From: an uncultured Gemmiger sp.
GTDB lineage: Bacteria; Bacillota; Clostridia; Oscillospirales; Ruminococcaceae
Direction: 5' to 3'
Length of the DNA stretch: 63,505 nt
Assembly (NCBI GenBank): GCA_944388145.1
Contig: CALXHQ010000012.1
Span: 1-63,505, forward strand
The notes under the pieces are model-generated. The model had not been told where the DNA came from. It saw nothing but the letters and a program-made list of their open reading frames with translations, and searched no databases. The translations under genes and the position numbers were made by a program. Shown here in pieces: positions 1 to 7,956 of the stretch. Each line of letters opens with the position of its first letter. Position 1 is the first letter of the stretch.

Positions 1-237
1 CTCACCGAAACTTACTGCGAATATGGTGCCAACCACCTATCGGCGGTATGCGGCGGCTTCAGCAGCCATCCGGCTGATCAACCCTGAACTGGCTTGAATA
101 TTCCCTGTATCGGGGGTGTGCTGATGGGCAGTCCTGCTGCTCAGATAATACGATACAACCAAAGCAACCATAATGTGGCCCGCGTCGGATCTCCCCGGCG
201 CGGTGCCTTGTTTTGTCATAGAAGGAAGGTGAATAAG
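1..237. other. left edge without a clear gene
   Basis: Two plus-strand frames are open from the window edge and stop at 85-87 and 95-97. Either could be the 3' tail of a gene lying upstream of the window, probably another gene of the mobile element, but the remnant is too short to recognise. The rest up to the TnpW-like gene shows nothing I can name. Confidence 0.3.
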
Positions 238-405
238 TTGGATGAAGAAAGAAAGGCAGATGTGGTAATGATCCAACGAGTCAAAGGAACCACCTTTGTC
301 GTAAACTCCTTTTTCAATCAGTCTGGACAGGAAACCGCTGCCGATAAAATGGCGCGGCTAATCGAACGGGAAGTAAATTCTCCCCAATCGTTCACGAAAA
401 TTTAA
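238..405 (+). CDS. TnpW-like transposon-encoded small protein
   Basis: Small 55-residue protein with the core 'MIQRVKGTTFVVNSFF' followed by a helical tail containing 'DKMARLIERE'. This layout resembles TnpW proteins of Tn4451-like integrative elements, whose function is not known. I chose the TTG at 238 because an AGGAAGG Shine-Dalgarno sequence ends 8 bases upstream; the in-frame GTG at 229 overlaps that site. It lies just upstream of a serine recombinase, the usual context for TnpW. The family call rests on remembered similarity; the start is uncertain. Confidence 0.6.
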   Translation: MDEERKADVVMIQRVKGTTFVVNSFFNQSGQETAADKMARLIEREVNSPQSFTKI

Positions 406-498
406 CACTTTAATGTGATAAACTGCTTTCGCAGACGGCAAAGGTGCGGTATAATAGAAATAGAACCCAAAGCCCTTTAGTTCGTCGGATTGGAGGTT

Positions 499-654
499 AT
501 GATGTTACAGACGAACCAAAAGGACAAGAAAAAAACTGAATATATCGCGCTTTATTGCCGTGTGGCAACAATAAACCAGGTTTCTCTCATTCACGAGCAG
601 CAAGAAAGGGCAAACATTCTTGCTGCACTCCTGAAAGGGGGTGCGGTAGAATGA
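499..654 (+). CDS. short ORF resembling a resolvase N-terminus
   Basis: A 51-residue ORF behind a GGAGG-type ribosome binding site. It contains 'EYIALYCRVATINQ', which matches the first beta-strand of serine recombinase catalytic domains, but the normal catalytic serine after 'YCRV' is replaced by alanine and the ORF stops before the rest of the domain. Its stop overlaps the start of the full recombinase (ATGA at 651-654), so it may act as a translational leader coupling expression, or be a decayed remnant of a second recombinase. A role for the peptide itself is not established. Confidence 0.55.
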   Translation: MMLQTNQKDKKKTEYIALYCRVATINQVSLIHEQQERANILAALLKGGAVE

Positions 655-2324
655 TTCCAAACATCAACGATATGCTTTCCTGCCGGAATACGCTCAGCTT
701 GGATGCGCTGACCGCACTGTACTGCCGATTGTCTGTGGATGATGCCAACGACGGGGACAGCAATAGTATCCAGCACCAGAAAGAGATGTTGGAGCGGTAC
801 TGTAAAGAAAACGGCTATACCAATTATCGCTTCTATGTGGATGACGGTTATTCTGGTACAAACTTCGAGCGACCTGACTTCAAGAGGATGATTGCCGATG
901 TAGAGGCCGGAACAGTAAAGCGGGTCATCATCAAGGATATGTCCCGTTTTGGCCGTGACTATTTGCAGGTCGGAATGTTCACTGAAGTTCTCTTTGCACA
1001 GTACGATATTCACTTTATTGCTATCTCCAACAACGTGGACTCCCAAAAGGGGGAAAATGACTTAACCCCGTTTGTTAATCTGTTCAACGAGTGGTACGCG
1101 AGAGATTGTTCCCGCAAGCAACGAGCTGTGGCCCGGATGAAAGGAATGTCTGGTAAGCGTATCAGCACTCATCCTCCCTATGGTTATATCAAGGGGAAAG
1201 ATGGTATGCTTGTGCCGGATGAAGATACAGCCTGGGTGGTCAAGTTGATTTTCGACTTATGTATTCAGGGGCTTGGCCCGGTACAGATTGCAAACGAACT
1301 GACCCGCAGAAACATCCCTACGCCCGGCACATTGGCATATCGGCGCACAGGAAGCACTCACAATTACTACCCTGATGCGGAATGTGCATGGTCGGATAGC
1401 ACCATTGAAAATATCCTTTCTTACAAAGAGTACCTGGGCCATACCGTCAATTTTAAGACCTACTCTAAATCCTACAAGTTGAAAAAGCGGATGGTAACTC
1501 CGGAAGATCAGCAAATGGTTTTTGAGAACACCCATGAGGCTTTGGTTAGTCCGGAGGATTGGGAAACAGTGCAGCGTATCCGGGAACGTCGGCGCAGACC
1601 CAAAAAGCAAGACACACCTGCTCTCTTTTCCGGTATGCTGTTCTGTGCAGACTGCGGTTCTCCGCTGCGGGCACATCGAGGCCAAACCGTCAGCAAGGGA
1701 CAGGAATGCTACTGCTGTGGCAAGTACCGTGACCGAACAAAAAGCTGCACCATGCACTATATTCGCGCTGTGACTCTTGAAAAGCTGATACTGGACAATT
1801 TGAAACAGGTGGTACAGTTGGCACAAGAGGATGAGCAGGAATTTGTTCGGCGGTTGACCAGCCGTTCCATTCAGGAGCAGAAGGTTCAGGTACAGTCACT
1901 GCAAAAGGAACTGGCGCAAAAAGAACACAGGGCCAACGATCTGGATAACATCATCAAGCGGCTGTATGAGGACTCCATAACTGGAAAGCTGTCCGATGAA
2001 CGGTTCAGGATACTCTCTGCCGATTACGAGCAGGAACAGCAAACCCTTCGGGGTGAGATTCAGGATATTCAAGCCCAACTCGCAGAGATAGACAGCAAAA
2101 CCGTCAACATTGACAGCTTCCTCAAGGTAGCAAAAAAGTACACCGCTTTTGATGAACTTACCCCCGGAATGCTCCATGACCTGATTGAGAAAATTGTGAT
2201 CCATGAGGGGGATAAAAGCAGCGGCCATCGGCAGCAGCGCATTGACATTTATTATACCTTTATTGGTGAAGCTGGTGCATCCCAGGTGATTGCACAGCGC
2301 AAGCTAAAAGGAAAAGTAGCGTAA
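651..2324 (+). CDS. large serine recombinase (TnpX/resolvase family)
   Basis: Site-specific recombinase of 557 residues that would cut and rejoin element ends through a serine-DNA link. The N-terminal resolvase domain starts with 'ALYCRLS', with Ser28 as expected nucleophile. A recombinase domain follows, then a zinc ribbon near residue 332 ('CADCGSPLR' with a second cysteine pair about 30 residues on), a coiled coil ('EQKVQVQSLQKELAQKEHR') and a C-terminal segment like DUF4368. I start it at ATG 651, behind AAGGGGG, not at the earlier in-frame ATG 555, because residues before 651 do not resemble the family and overlap the short ORF at 499-654. It is the last gene of the element and points toward the chromosomal junction. 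Confidence 0.93.
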   Translation: MIPNINDMLSCRNTLSLDALTALYCRLSVDDANDGDSNSIQHQKEMLERYCKENGYTNYRFYVDDGYSGTNFERPDFKRMIADVEAGTVKRVIIKDMSRFGRDYLQVGMFTEVLFAQYDIHFIAISNNVDSQKGENDLTPFVNLFNEWYARDCSRKQRAVARMKGMSGKRISTHPPYGYIKGKDGMLVPDEDTAWVVKLIFDLCIQGLGPVQIANELTRRNIPTPGTLAYRRTGSTHNYYPDAECAWSDSTIENILSYKEYLGHTVNFKTYSKSYKLKKRMVTPEDQQMVFENTHEALVSPEDWETVQRIRERRRRPKKQDTPALFSGMLFCADCGSPLRAHRGQTVSKGQECYCCGKYRDRTKSCTMHYIRAVTLEKLILDNLKQVVQLAQEDEQEFVRRLTSRSIQEQKVQVQSLQKELAQKEHRANDLDNIIKRLYEDSITGKLSDERFRILSADYEQEQQTLRGEIQDIQAQLAEIDSKTVNIDSFLKVAKKYTAFDELTPGMLHDLIEKIVIHEGDKSSGHRQQRIDIYYTFIGEAGASQVIAQRKLKGKVA

Positions 2325-2347
2325 CATACTTTCGTACATTACGCTAC
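2316..2347. repeat. inverted repeat across the recombinase stop codon
   Basis: GTAGCGTAA at 2316-2324 and TTACGCTAC at 2339-2347 form a perfect 9-bp inverted repeat spanning the recombinase stop. There is no T tract, so it is a poor terminator. Its position at the gene end nearest the junction makes it a candidate for a recombinase binding site or element end; this is inference. Confidence 0.5.
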
Positions 2348-2429
2348 TTATCCTTAATTCAAAAAAGTTTCCTTAAGCGTCCTCGCCTTTGCGGGCGGCG
2401 GCTGCTTTCTCTTGTCGTTTGCGTGGCGG

Positions 2430-3239
2430 TTATTGCTGTTCCGACTGTTCCAGGGAAGCCAGCAGATCCTCAATCTCGGTATCCCCCTTGTGGAATCGGG
2501 CAAAGATATCCCAGTACAGCTCCACCATGGTCTCCGAGAACTCCTCGTTGCCGCTGATCAGATCGCTTTCAATTTCAGCAAAGTTGTCCCCATACTCGCT
2601 CTTGACATCAAGCCACTCCTGGCGGGTGGCGGCGTCCTCCTCATCGTCCAGGGCCTGTTCCATGTAGACATCCTGCATTTCCTGCAGGACACCGTCGCCA
2701 ATGTCGGTCTGGAATGCCTGCGCGCAGTTTTCAATGGCCACACTATAATAGTCGGCCGCGGCGTTCTCCAGGGCGTCGGCATCGCCGCCCTGGGCGGTCA
2801 CCGCGCGGAAATAGGCAATGGTCTCCCGGATGACCATGGCATACAGGTCATCCCGCTCCTGGCGGACCTGGTCATAGTAGTCGGTAAACACCGACTGGTT
2901 GGCCGCCACCGCGTCGTAGGTGGGGTCCACTGTGGCATACACCTGGTCGGCGCCGTCCTCCAGCCGCTGCACGGCGGCCTGGTAGGCTTCGGTGATGTCT
3001 GCCAGGATTTCCTCGGGGGTGCGGTTGTCCTCCGCCGCCGGGGCAGGGGTATCCTCTGCCGGGGCCGCGGTGGCCTCAGGGACAGGGGTGATCTCAGGGT
3101 CTGCGGCGGCCTCAGGCGCAGGGGTAGTCTCCGCCGGGGCCGTGGTGGGATCTGCGGCAGGCGTGGCGGTGGTTGTGGTGCAGGCCGCCAAAGACAGGGT
3201 CAGGGCAGCGGCGGCCAGTACAGCCAAAAAGCGTTTCAT
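2430..3239 (-). CDS. putative lipoprotein of unknown function
   Basis: 269 residues. The N-terminus 'MKRFLAVLAAAALTLSLAAC' is a signal peptide with a lipobox and Cys20 as the lipidation site. A low-complexity Ala/Pro/Thr/Glu linker runs to about residue 70, followed by an acidic helical domain with no motif I recognise. I use ATG 3239, which has GAGGAGG 10 bases upstream, instead of an in-frame TTG six bases earlier. It should sit on the outer face of the membrane. The gene is the first chromosomal gene beside the mobile element, and its composition matches the rest of the window, so it is probably resident. Confidence 0.8.
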   Translation of the reverse strand: MKRFLAVLAAAALTLSLAACTTTTATPAADPTTAPAETTPAPEAAADPEITPVPEATAAPAEDTPAPAAEDNRTPEEILADITEAYQAAVQRLEDGADQVYATVDPTYDAVAANQSVFTDYYDQVRQERDDLYAMVIRETIAYFRAVTAQGGDADALENAAADYYSVAIENCAQAFQTDIGDGVLQEMQDVYMEQALDDEEDAATRQEWLDVKSEYGDNFAEIESDLISGNEEFSETMVELYWDIFARFHKGDTEIEDLLASLEQSEQQ

Positions 3240-3311
3240 AAACAATGGTCCTCCTCTTGTTTTTTTGCGGCGCGGGCTGAAAGCCCAGGCCCGGTCAGCG
3301 GGCGCCGCGGC

Positions 3312-3345
3312 AAAAAGCAGCCGGCCTGTGCCGGCGGGCCGGCTG
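3312..3345 (-). terminator. intrinsic terminator of glpK
   Basis: Read on the minus strand, CAGCCGGCC and GGCCGGCTG form a 9-bp stem followed by CTTTTTG, about 30 bases after the glpK stop. Confidence 0.8.
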
Positions 3346-3376
3346 CCGGGCTCTGCCGTATTGTATCACAAATCCG

Positions 3377-4864
3377 TCATTCCGCCCAGTCCTTCGCCCG
3401 GCTGACCGCCTTTTTCCAGCCGGCATACAGCTCCTGCCGCCGGGCGGCATCCATCTGCGGCTCATATAGGCGGTCCAGGGTCCACTGGCTGCGGATGTCG
3501 TCCAGGCTTTGCCACACGCCGGTGGCCAGCCCGGCCAGGTAGGCCGCGCCCAGGGCGGTGGTTTCCCGGATCATGGGGCGGCGGATGGTCCGGCCCACAA
3601 TGTCCGCCTGGAACTGCATCAAAAAGTTGTTGGCCGAGGCCCCGCCATCCACCCGAAGCTCCTTCAGGGCGATGCCGGTGTCCTCCTCCATGGCATGCAG
3701 CACGTCGCCGGTCTGGTAGGCGATGGACTCCAGCGCTGCACGGATGATGTGATTGCGCCCTGCACCCCGGGTCAGGCCCAGGATGGCCCCCCGGGCATAC
3801 ATATCCCAGTAGGGCGCCCCCAGCCCGGTGAAAGCCGGCACCACATACACCCCGGCGCTGTCCTTGACCTTCTGGGCAAAATACTCGGTGTCGGACGCCT
3901 CGGTGATCAGGTGCAGCTCGTCCCGCAGCCACTGGACCACCGCGCCGCCCACAAACACGCTGCCCTCCAGTGCATACTGCACCCGGCCGCCGGTGCTGGC
4001 CGCAATGGTGGTCAACAGCCCGTTTTTGGAATCATACATCCGGCCGCCGGTGTTCATCAGCAAAAAGCAGCCGGTGCCGTAGGTGTTTTTGGCCTCGCCG
4101 GGGTCAAAGCAGGTCTGGCCGAACAGCGCCGCCTGCTGGTCGCCGGCAATGCCCGCAATGGGCACCTCCACCCCCTGGATATTCACCGTGCCGTAAACCT
4201 CGCTGCTGGTGCGCACTTCGGGCAGGACGGACAGGGGGATGCCCAGCCGGTCGCAGATGGTTTTGTCCCAGCAGAGGTTCCTGATGTCATACAGCATGGT
4301 GCGGCTGGCGTTGGTGTAGTCGGTCACATGGACCCTGCCGCCGGTCAGCTTCCAGATCAGCCAGGTATCCACCGTGCCGAACAGCAGCCCGCCGGCCTCG
4401 GCCTTCTGCCGGGCGCCGGGCACATGGTCCAGCATCCAGCGGATCTTGGTGGCGGAAAAGTAGGCGTCAATCAGCAGGCCGGTGTGCTCCTTCACATAGG
4501 CGGTGAAGGCGGCGTCCCGCTTCAGCTCCTCGCAGTATCCGGCGGTGCGGCGGCATTGCCAGACGATGGCGTTGTACACCGGGCGTCCGGTCTCTTTATC
4601 CCACAGGATGGCGGTCTCCCGCTGGTTGGTGATGCCGATGCCCGCAATGTCGTGCACGTCGATGCCGCTTTGGGCCAGCACCTCCATCAGCACACCGTAC
4701 TGGCTGGAATAGATCTCCATCGGGTCGTGTTCCACCCAGCCGGGGTGGGGGTAATGCTGGGTGAACTCCTTCTGGGCCAGGCCGATGATGTTCTGCTGCC
4801 GGTCAAACAGGATGCACCGGCTGCTGGTGGTGCCCTGATCCAGGGCGATGACAAACTGTTTCAT
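3377..4864 (-). CDS. glpK: glycerol kinase
   Basis: Phosphorylates glycerol to sn-glycerol-3-phosphate with ATP, trapping it in the cytoplasm. The 495-residue length is normal for the FGGY family. The phosphate-1 motif '[12 protein letters not shown]' is at the N-terminus; '[13 protein letters not shown]' and '[17 protein letters not shown]' are clear family signatures. It lies downstream of glpP on the same strand (57-base gap), so both probably share one transcript under the glpP leader terminator. The oxidoreductase operon at 7957-11061 would use its product. Confidence 0.97.
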   Translation of the reverse strand: MKQFVIALDQGTTSSRCILFDRQQNIIGLAQKEFTQHYPHPGWVEHDPMEIYSSQYGVLMEVLAQSGIDVHDIAGIGITNQRETAILWDKETGRPVYNAIVWQCRRTAGYCEELKRDAAFTAYVKEHTGLLIDAYFSATKIRWMLDHVPGARQKAEAGGLLFGTVDTWLIWKLTGGRVHVTDYTNASRTMLYDIRNLCWDKTICDRLGIPLSVLPEVRTSSEVYGTVNIQGVEVPIAGIAGDQQAALFGQTCFDPGEAKNTYGTGCFLLMNTGGRMYDSKNGLLTTIAASTGGRVQYALEGSVFVGGAVVQWLRDELHLITEASDTEYFAQKVKDSAGVYVVPAFTGLGAPYWDMYARGAILGLTRGAGRNHIIRAALESIAYQTGDVLHAMEEDTGIALKELRVDGGASANNFLMQFQADIVGRTIRRPMIRETTALGAAYLAGLATGVWQSLDDIRSQWTLDRLYEPQMDAARRQELYAGWKKAVSRAKDWAE

Positions 4865-4921
4865 CCAAAAAAGCCTCCCTTCGGCTGGTGGCGCAGCTTT
4901 CCCTGCTGCGCGCCGCCGGAT

Positions 4922-5515
4922 TTACATGTTCCAGACCGCCGGGCTGCTGGTGGATACCGCCGCCGCGCCTGCCCGCATGGCGGCCATCACCTCGTCCTTG
5001 TAACGGATCAGCCCGCCGGCGATCACCGGGGTGGTGGTGGAGGCCGCCACCTCGCCGATCACCCGGGGAATGATGCCGGGCAAAATCTCGAGAAAATCCG
5101 GCTTGCCCACGCCCAGCTGCCCCGGCAGGCTGGACAGCGCCAGCGAGTCCAGCATAAAGACGCGCTGTACCGTTAGGAACCCCAGATGCCTGGCCCTGCG
5201 CACCAGCGTGGGCCGGGTGGAGATGATGCCGTCCGGCCGGCAGAGCGCCGCCAGGGTGTCCACGGCAGCTTCCCGGCCGGAAAGCCCCTCCACCAGGTCG
5301 ATGTGCACAATGGCCAGCTTGCCGGCGGCCCGCACCCGGTCCACCAGCCGCCCGGCCGACGCCGCACTGCCAAACAGAAGAAATACGGCCCCGCACTCGC
5401 TCTGCAAAGCGGCATCCAGGCCGGCCTCCTCCTTGACAGCGGCGATCACCGGGCTGTCCATCAGCCTCCCGCAGACCTCCCTGTGGGTGCTGCGTTCCGT
5501 TTCCGTTCTATCCAA
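4922..5515 (-). CDS. glpP: glycerol-3-phosphate-responsive antiterminator GlpP
   Basis: 197-residue GlpP-family regulator. In Bacillus subtilis GlpP binds leader RNA when glycerol-3-phosphate is present and prevents termination ahead of glp genes. The sequence shows the TIM-barrel-like pattern of the family, for example 'VIAGGLIRYKDEVMAAMRAG' near the C-terminus and 'VHIDLVEGLSG' in the middle. The TTG start at 5515 has GGAGGGG six bases upstream; a later ATG ('MDSPVIAAVK') is a less likely alternative. It heads the glpP-glpK transcript, and its own leader carries a terminator, which suggests autoregulation. Confidence 0.92.
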   Translation of the reverse strand: MDRTETERSTHREVCGRLMDSPVIAAVKEEAGLDAALQSECGAVFLLFGSAASAGRLVDRVRAAGKLAIVHIDLVEGLSGREAAVDTLAALCRPDGIISTRPTLVRRARHLGFLTVQRVFMLDSLALSSLPGQLGVGKPDFLEILPGIIPRVIGEVAASTTTPVIAGGLIRYKDEVMAAMRAGAAAVSTSSPAVWNM

Positions 5516-5598
5516 ACGTTACCCCTCCCGGCGGGACCGGCCGCCCGCCCCGCTGCTGTGCCAAAAAACAGGAAAAATTCCGGTATAAATATGCAAAA

Positions 5599-5640
5599 AG
5601 CGGGGCGAACCCCGTTCGTCCCGCTCCACACTCTCGAACG
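5599..5640 (-). promoter_or_regulatory. terminator/antiterminator in the glpP leader
   Basis: On the minus strand, AGCGGG-A-CGAAC pairs with GTTCG-C-CCCGCT around a GGG loop and is followed by TTTTT (5599-5625), a strong intrinsic terminator between the glpP promoter and its start. The left arm contains CGAACG (plus 5613-5618), which can instead pair with CGTTCG at the extreme 5' end of the transcript (plus 5635-5640). The two structures exclude each other, as expected for an antitermination switch. The predicted start site is so close that the alternative stem may be shorter than drawn. Confidence 0.7.
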
Positions 5641-5645
5641 ATATC

Positions 5646-5674
5646 ATTATGGCAGAGCCACCAACAATTGTAAA
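5646..5674 (-). promoter_or_regulatory. promoter of glpP-glpK
   Basis: Minus strand TTTACA (5669-5674), 17-base spacer, CATAAT (5646-5651). Close to the sigma-A consensus, and it places the leader terminator inside the transcript. Confidence 0.65.
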
Positions 5675-5752
5675 GCCAAATCCCTCAGAATTTCCGTTTT
5701 GCATAAACGGCCGTTCAAAGATTAGGCAACTTGCTATATTTTGCGAAAATTA

Positions 5753-5782
5753 TTGACAAAAAACTGTGCACGGTAGTAGAGT
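5753..5782 (+). promoter_or_regulatory. promoter of the alpha/beta hydrolase gene
   Basis: TTGACA (5753-5758), 18-base spacer, TAGAGT (5777-5782). Confidence 0.65.
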
Positions 5783-5818
5783 GGAGCTGCAAGAATGTGC
5801 TCTGGAGAAGTGTGTATG

Positions 5819-5854
5819 GGCGCGAAGGCGGTTACAGGCCTTTGCGCCTTTTTT
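5819..5854 (+). terminator. leader terminator (attenuator) before the hydrolase gene
   Basis: GGCGCGAAGGC pairs with GCCTTTGCGCC (11 pairs, one G-T) and is followed by TTTTTT. It lies between the promoter at 5753-5782 and the hydrolase start at 5933, so transcription must read through it. There is no gene upstream on this strand that it could terminate. Confidence 0.75.
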
Positions 5855-5932
5855 GCAGCCCCGGCTCTGCTGTCTGCCGCCGCGCCCTGCCGTTGTTCCG
5901 GGAGCAACCTGATCCAAAGGAGGAATAAAAGT

Positions 5933-7762
5933 ATGAGTGCCGCAACCAAACCCAAACCGACAAAGGCCAAATTGTGGATGTGTATTGGCATTGCGCTGAT
6001 GCTGATCAGCATGATTGTCACATCGGTGGTGCAGACCAGCGGAGGGCGCGTTCAGATCGAGGACCTGGACATTGAGACGGACTCAGGTTATGTGATGTCA
6101 GCCTTCCTGTTCATCCCGGAAAACGCCACGGCGGATACGCCCGCGCCCGCCATCGTGACCAGCCATGGCTATTTCAACAACAAGGAAATGCAGGACGCCA
6201 ACTTTGTGGAGCTGTCCCGCCGCGGCTTTGTGGTGCTGGCCATCGACCAGCCCTCCCACGGAAACAGCGGGACCTATCCGGGCTGGGGCCTGGTCAACAC
6301 GGACGGTGTCTATCAGGGCGCGCTGGCACTCAGCCGGATGCCCTTTGTGGATACCAGCCGCATTGGTATTACCGGCCACTCGATGGGCGGCATGTCCTGC
6401 AATTCGGCCATCAATACAGACAACGCCAGCGCCAGCCCCATCATCTCGGCAGTGCTGCTCAACTGTGCTGACCCCACTTACACCGACGCGGACGGCAATT
6501 ACACCAATGTGTACGGCAGCCGCGATGTGGGTGTGGTCTCTGCCCAGTATGATGAGTTTTTCCATCAGTGGACCGACGAAAACGGGGTTGCGCGGGAGGC
6601 ACCCTATTATCTGGAGTGGCCCAACGCCCAGTCGTTTTTGTATTTCGGCACCGATCCCGCCGGCCAGGAAGCCCGCCAGGCTGACACCGTCTATACGGAC
6701 ACGGTGGACGGCCAGGAGTGCATGCGTGTGATCTATCGTCCCAACATCATCCATCCCTGGTCCCATTTCTCCTATCAGTCCACCCGGGACACCATCGATT
6801 TCTTTACCCAGGCGTTCGGTGCCCCCAACGAGATTGCGGCGACCGATCAGGTCTGGCAGTGGAAGGAAGCGTTCAACTTTGTGGGCGTTATCGGCATGGT
6901 TTTGTTCATGGCCAGCTTTGCCATCCTTATGACCCGCACGGCCGCGTTTGCCGACGTTGCGGCCCGTACGCCGGTCACCCCGCTGCAGGCATCCGCCCCT
7001 TCCGCCAAGGCATGGTTCTGGGGATCGCTGGCAGTCAGCGCCCTTTTCTCCTGCCTGATCTACCGCTGGTCGGTAGCTTTCGGCTATGGCTTGAAAACCC
7101 CGCAGATTGAATCGATGGGCCTTGGTTTCTGGAGCATGCTGTGCGGCCTGTTTACCATCCTCAGCATGGTGGTCTATTACCTGGCCTACGGCAAAAAGCA
7201 TGGGTTTGACCCGAAAGCGCGCGGTGTCCGCCTGCCGCTGCGCCGCGCCCTCAAGACGGTGCTGCTTGCGGTTATTGTGGTCGCCGCCACCTATGCATGG
7301 GTCTTTTTCGGCGGCTATTTCTTCCATGCGGACTTCCGCCTGTGGACGCTGGCTTTCAAAACCTTCGAGGCGGACAAGCTGGTCCAGGCCCTGCTGTACA
7401 TCCTGCTGTTCATGACGTACTACGTGGCGGCGTCGGTATCGGCCAATGCCTTCAACTACAATACCATCGGCGGCAAGCACAGCTGGGTGAACACCCTGAT
7501 TGTTGCCCTGTTCACCACGGCGCCGGCGCTGATCCTGCCGTGGATGCAGTACATCACCTACTTCACCACCAAGCAGATGCTTTGGCCGGCCAGCAATATG
7601 CATATCCTGTGGCTGTTCCCGATTGTTCTGATCCTTTTTGCGGCCACTTTCATTTCCCGAGCGGTCTACAAGGCAACCGGCAACCCGTACCTGGCAGGTA
7701 TCGTCAACGGCTGCATGGTCACCCTGATGACCGTCACCAACACCTGTACCACACTGATCTGA
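5933..7762 (+). CDS. membrane-anchored alpha/beta hydrolase
   Basis: 609 residues from ATG 5933 behind AAAGGAGG; the frame is open further upstream but that part overlaps the promoter and leader terminator. The N-terminal membrane segment 'LWMCIGIALMLISMIV' is followed by an alpha/beta-hydrolase domain: 'VTSHGYFNNKEMQDANFVEL' (oxyanion region), 'LAIDQPSHGNSG', and the nucleophile elbow 'GHSMGG'. The C-terminal third has roughly seven or eight hydrophobic helices. The catalytic domain probably faces outside. The substrate is unknown; an ester or lipid is plausible. It lies between the two glp transcription units and shares a leader-terminator layout with them, so a role in releasing glycerol is possible but unproven. 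Confidence 0.85.
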   Translation: MSAATKPKPTKAKLWMCIGIALMLISMIVTSVVQTSGGRVQIEDLDIETDSGYVMSAFLFIPENATADTPAPAIVTSHGYFNNKEMQDANFVELSRRGFVVLAIDQPSHGNSGTYPGWGLVNTDGVYQGALALSRMPFVDTSRIGITGHSMGGMSCNSAINTDNASASPIISAVLLNCADPTYTDADGNYTNVYGSRDVGVVSAQYDEFFHQWTDENGVAREAPYYLEWPNAQSFLYFGTDPAGQEARQADTVYTDTVDGQECMRVIYRPNIIHPWSHFSYQSTRDTIDFFTQAFGAPNEIAATDQVWQWKEAFNFVGVIGMVLFMASFAILMTRTAAFADVAARTPVTPLQASAPSAKAWFWGSLAVSALFSCLIYRWSVAFGYGLKTPQIESMGLGFWSMLCGLFTILSMVVYYLAYGKKHGFDPKARGVRLPLRRALKTVLLAVIVVAATYAWVFFGGYFFHADFRLWTLAFKTFEADKLVQALLYILLFMTYYVAASVSANAFNYNTIGGKHSWVNTLIVALFTTAPALILPWMQYITYFTTKQMLWPASNMHILWLFPIVLILFAATFISRAVYKATGNPYLAGIVNGCMVTLMTVTNTCTTLI

Positions 7763-7771
7763 CAGCCAAGA

Positions 7772-7800
7772 TTGACCCAGCAGACGTCACGTGATATACT
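7772..7800 (+). promoter_or_regulatory. promoter of the glycerol-3-phosphate oxidoreductase operon
   Basis: TTGACC (7772-7777), 17-base spacer, TATACT (7795-7800). A very good sigma-A match, directly after the hydrolase stop. Confidence 0.75.
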
Positions 7801-7825
7801 GAAAACAGTAAAAACTGCGGACAAC

Positions 7826-7917
7826 CTGCTTCGAGCGAGAGAGTAAAGCAGATGCCCGGCACCCCCGGTACGCCTGTGCGGCCGGGGTGTGCTGCGGCGT
7901 TTGCTTTGCTCTTTTTT
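7826..7917 (+). promoter_or_regulatory. terminator/antiterminator leader of the oxidoreductase operon
   Basis: A long hairpin pairs AGAGTAAAGCA (7840-7850) with TGCTTTGCTCT (7902-7912), closed inside by CACCCCCGG and CCGGGGTGTG, and is followed by a T tract (7913-7917). Upstream, CTGCTT (7826-7831) can pair with AAGCAG (7846-7851), which would take away the terminator's left arm. Promoter, switch and gene start are all present in order. The motif TTCGAG followed by GAGAG also occurs in the glpP leader, so GlpP is the obvious candidate regulator. Confidence 0.75.
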
Positions 7918-7956
7918 GTTTGGCTGTCCGCCTGGTTTTTCCAAAGGAGGCATTCT

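Noticed and set aside
5795-5932. N-terminal extension of the alpha/beta hydrolase
   Set aside because: It would run through the leader terminator, and the ATG at 5933 has an excellent ribosome binding site.
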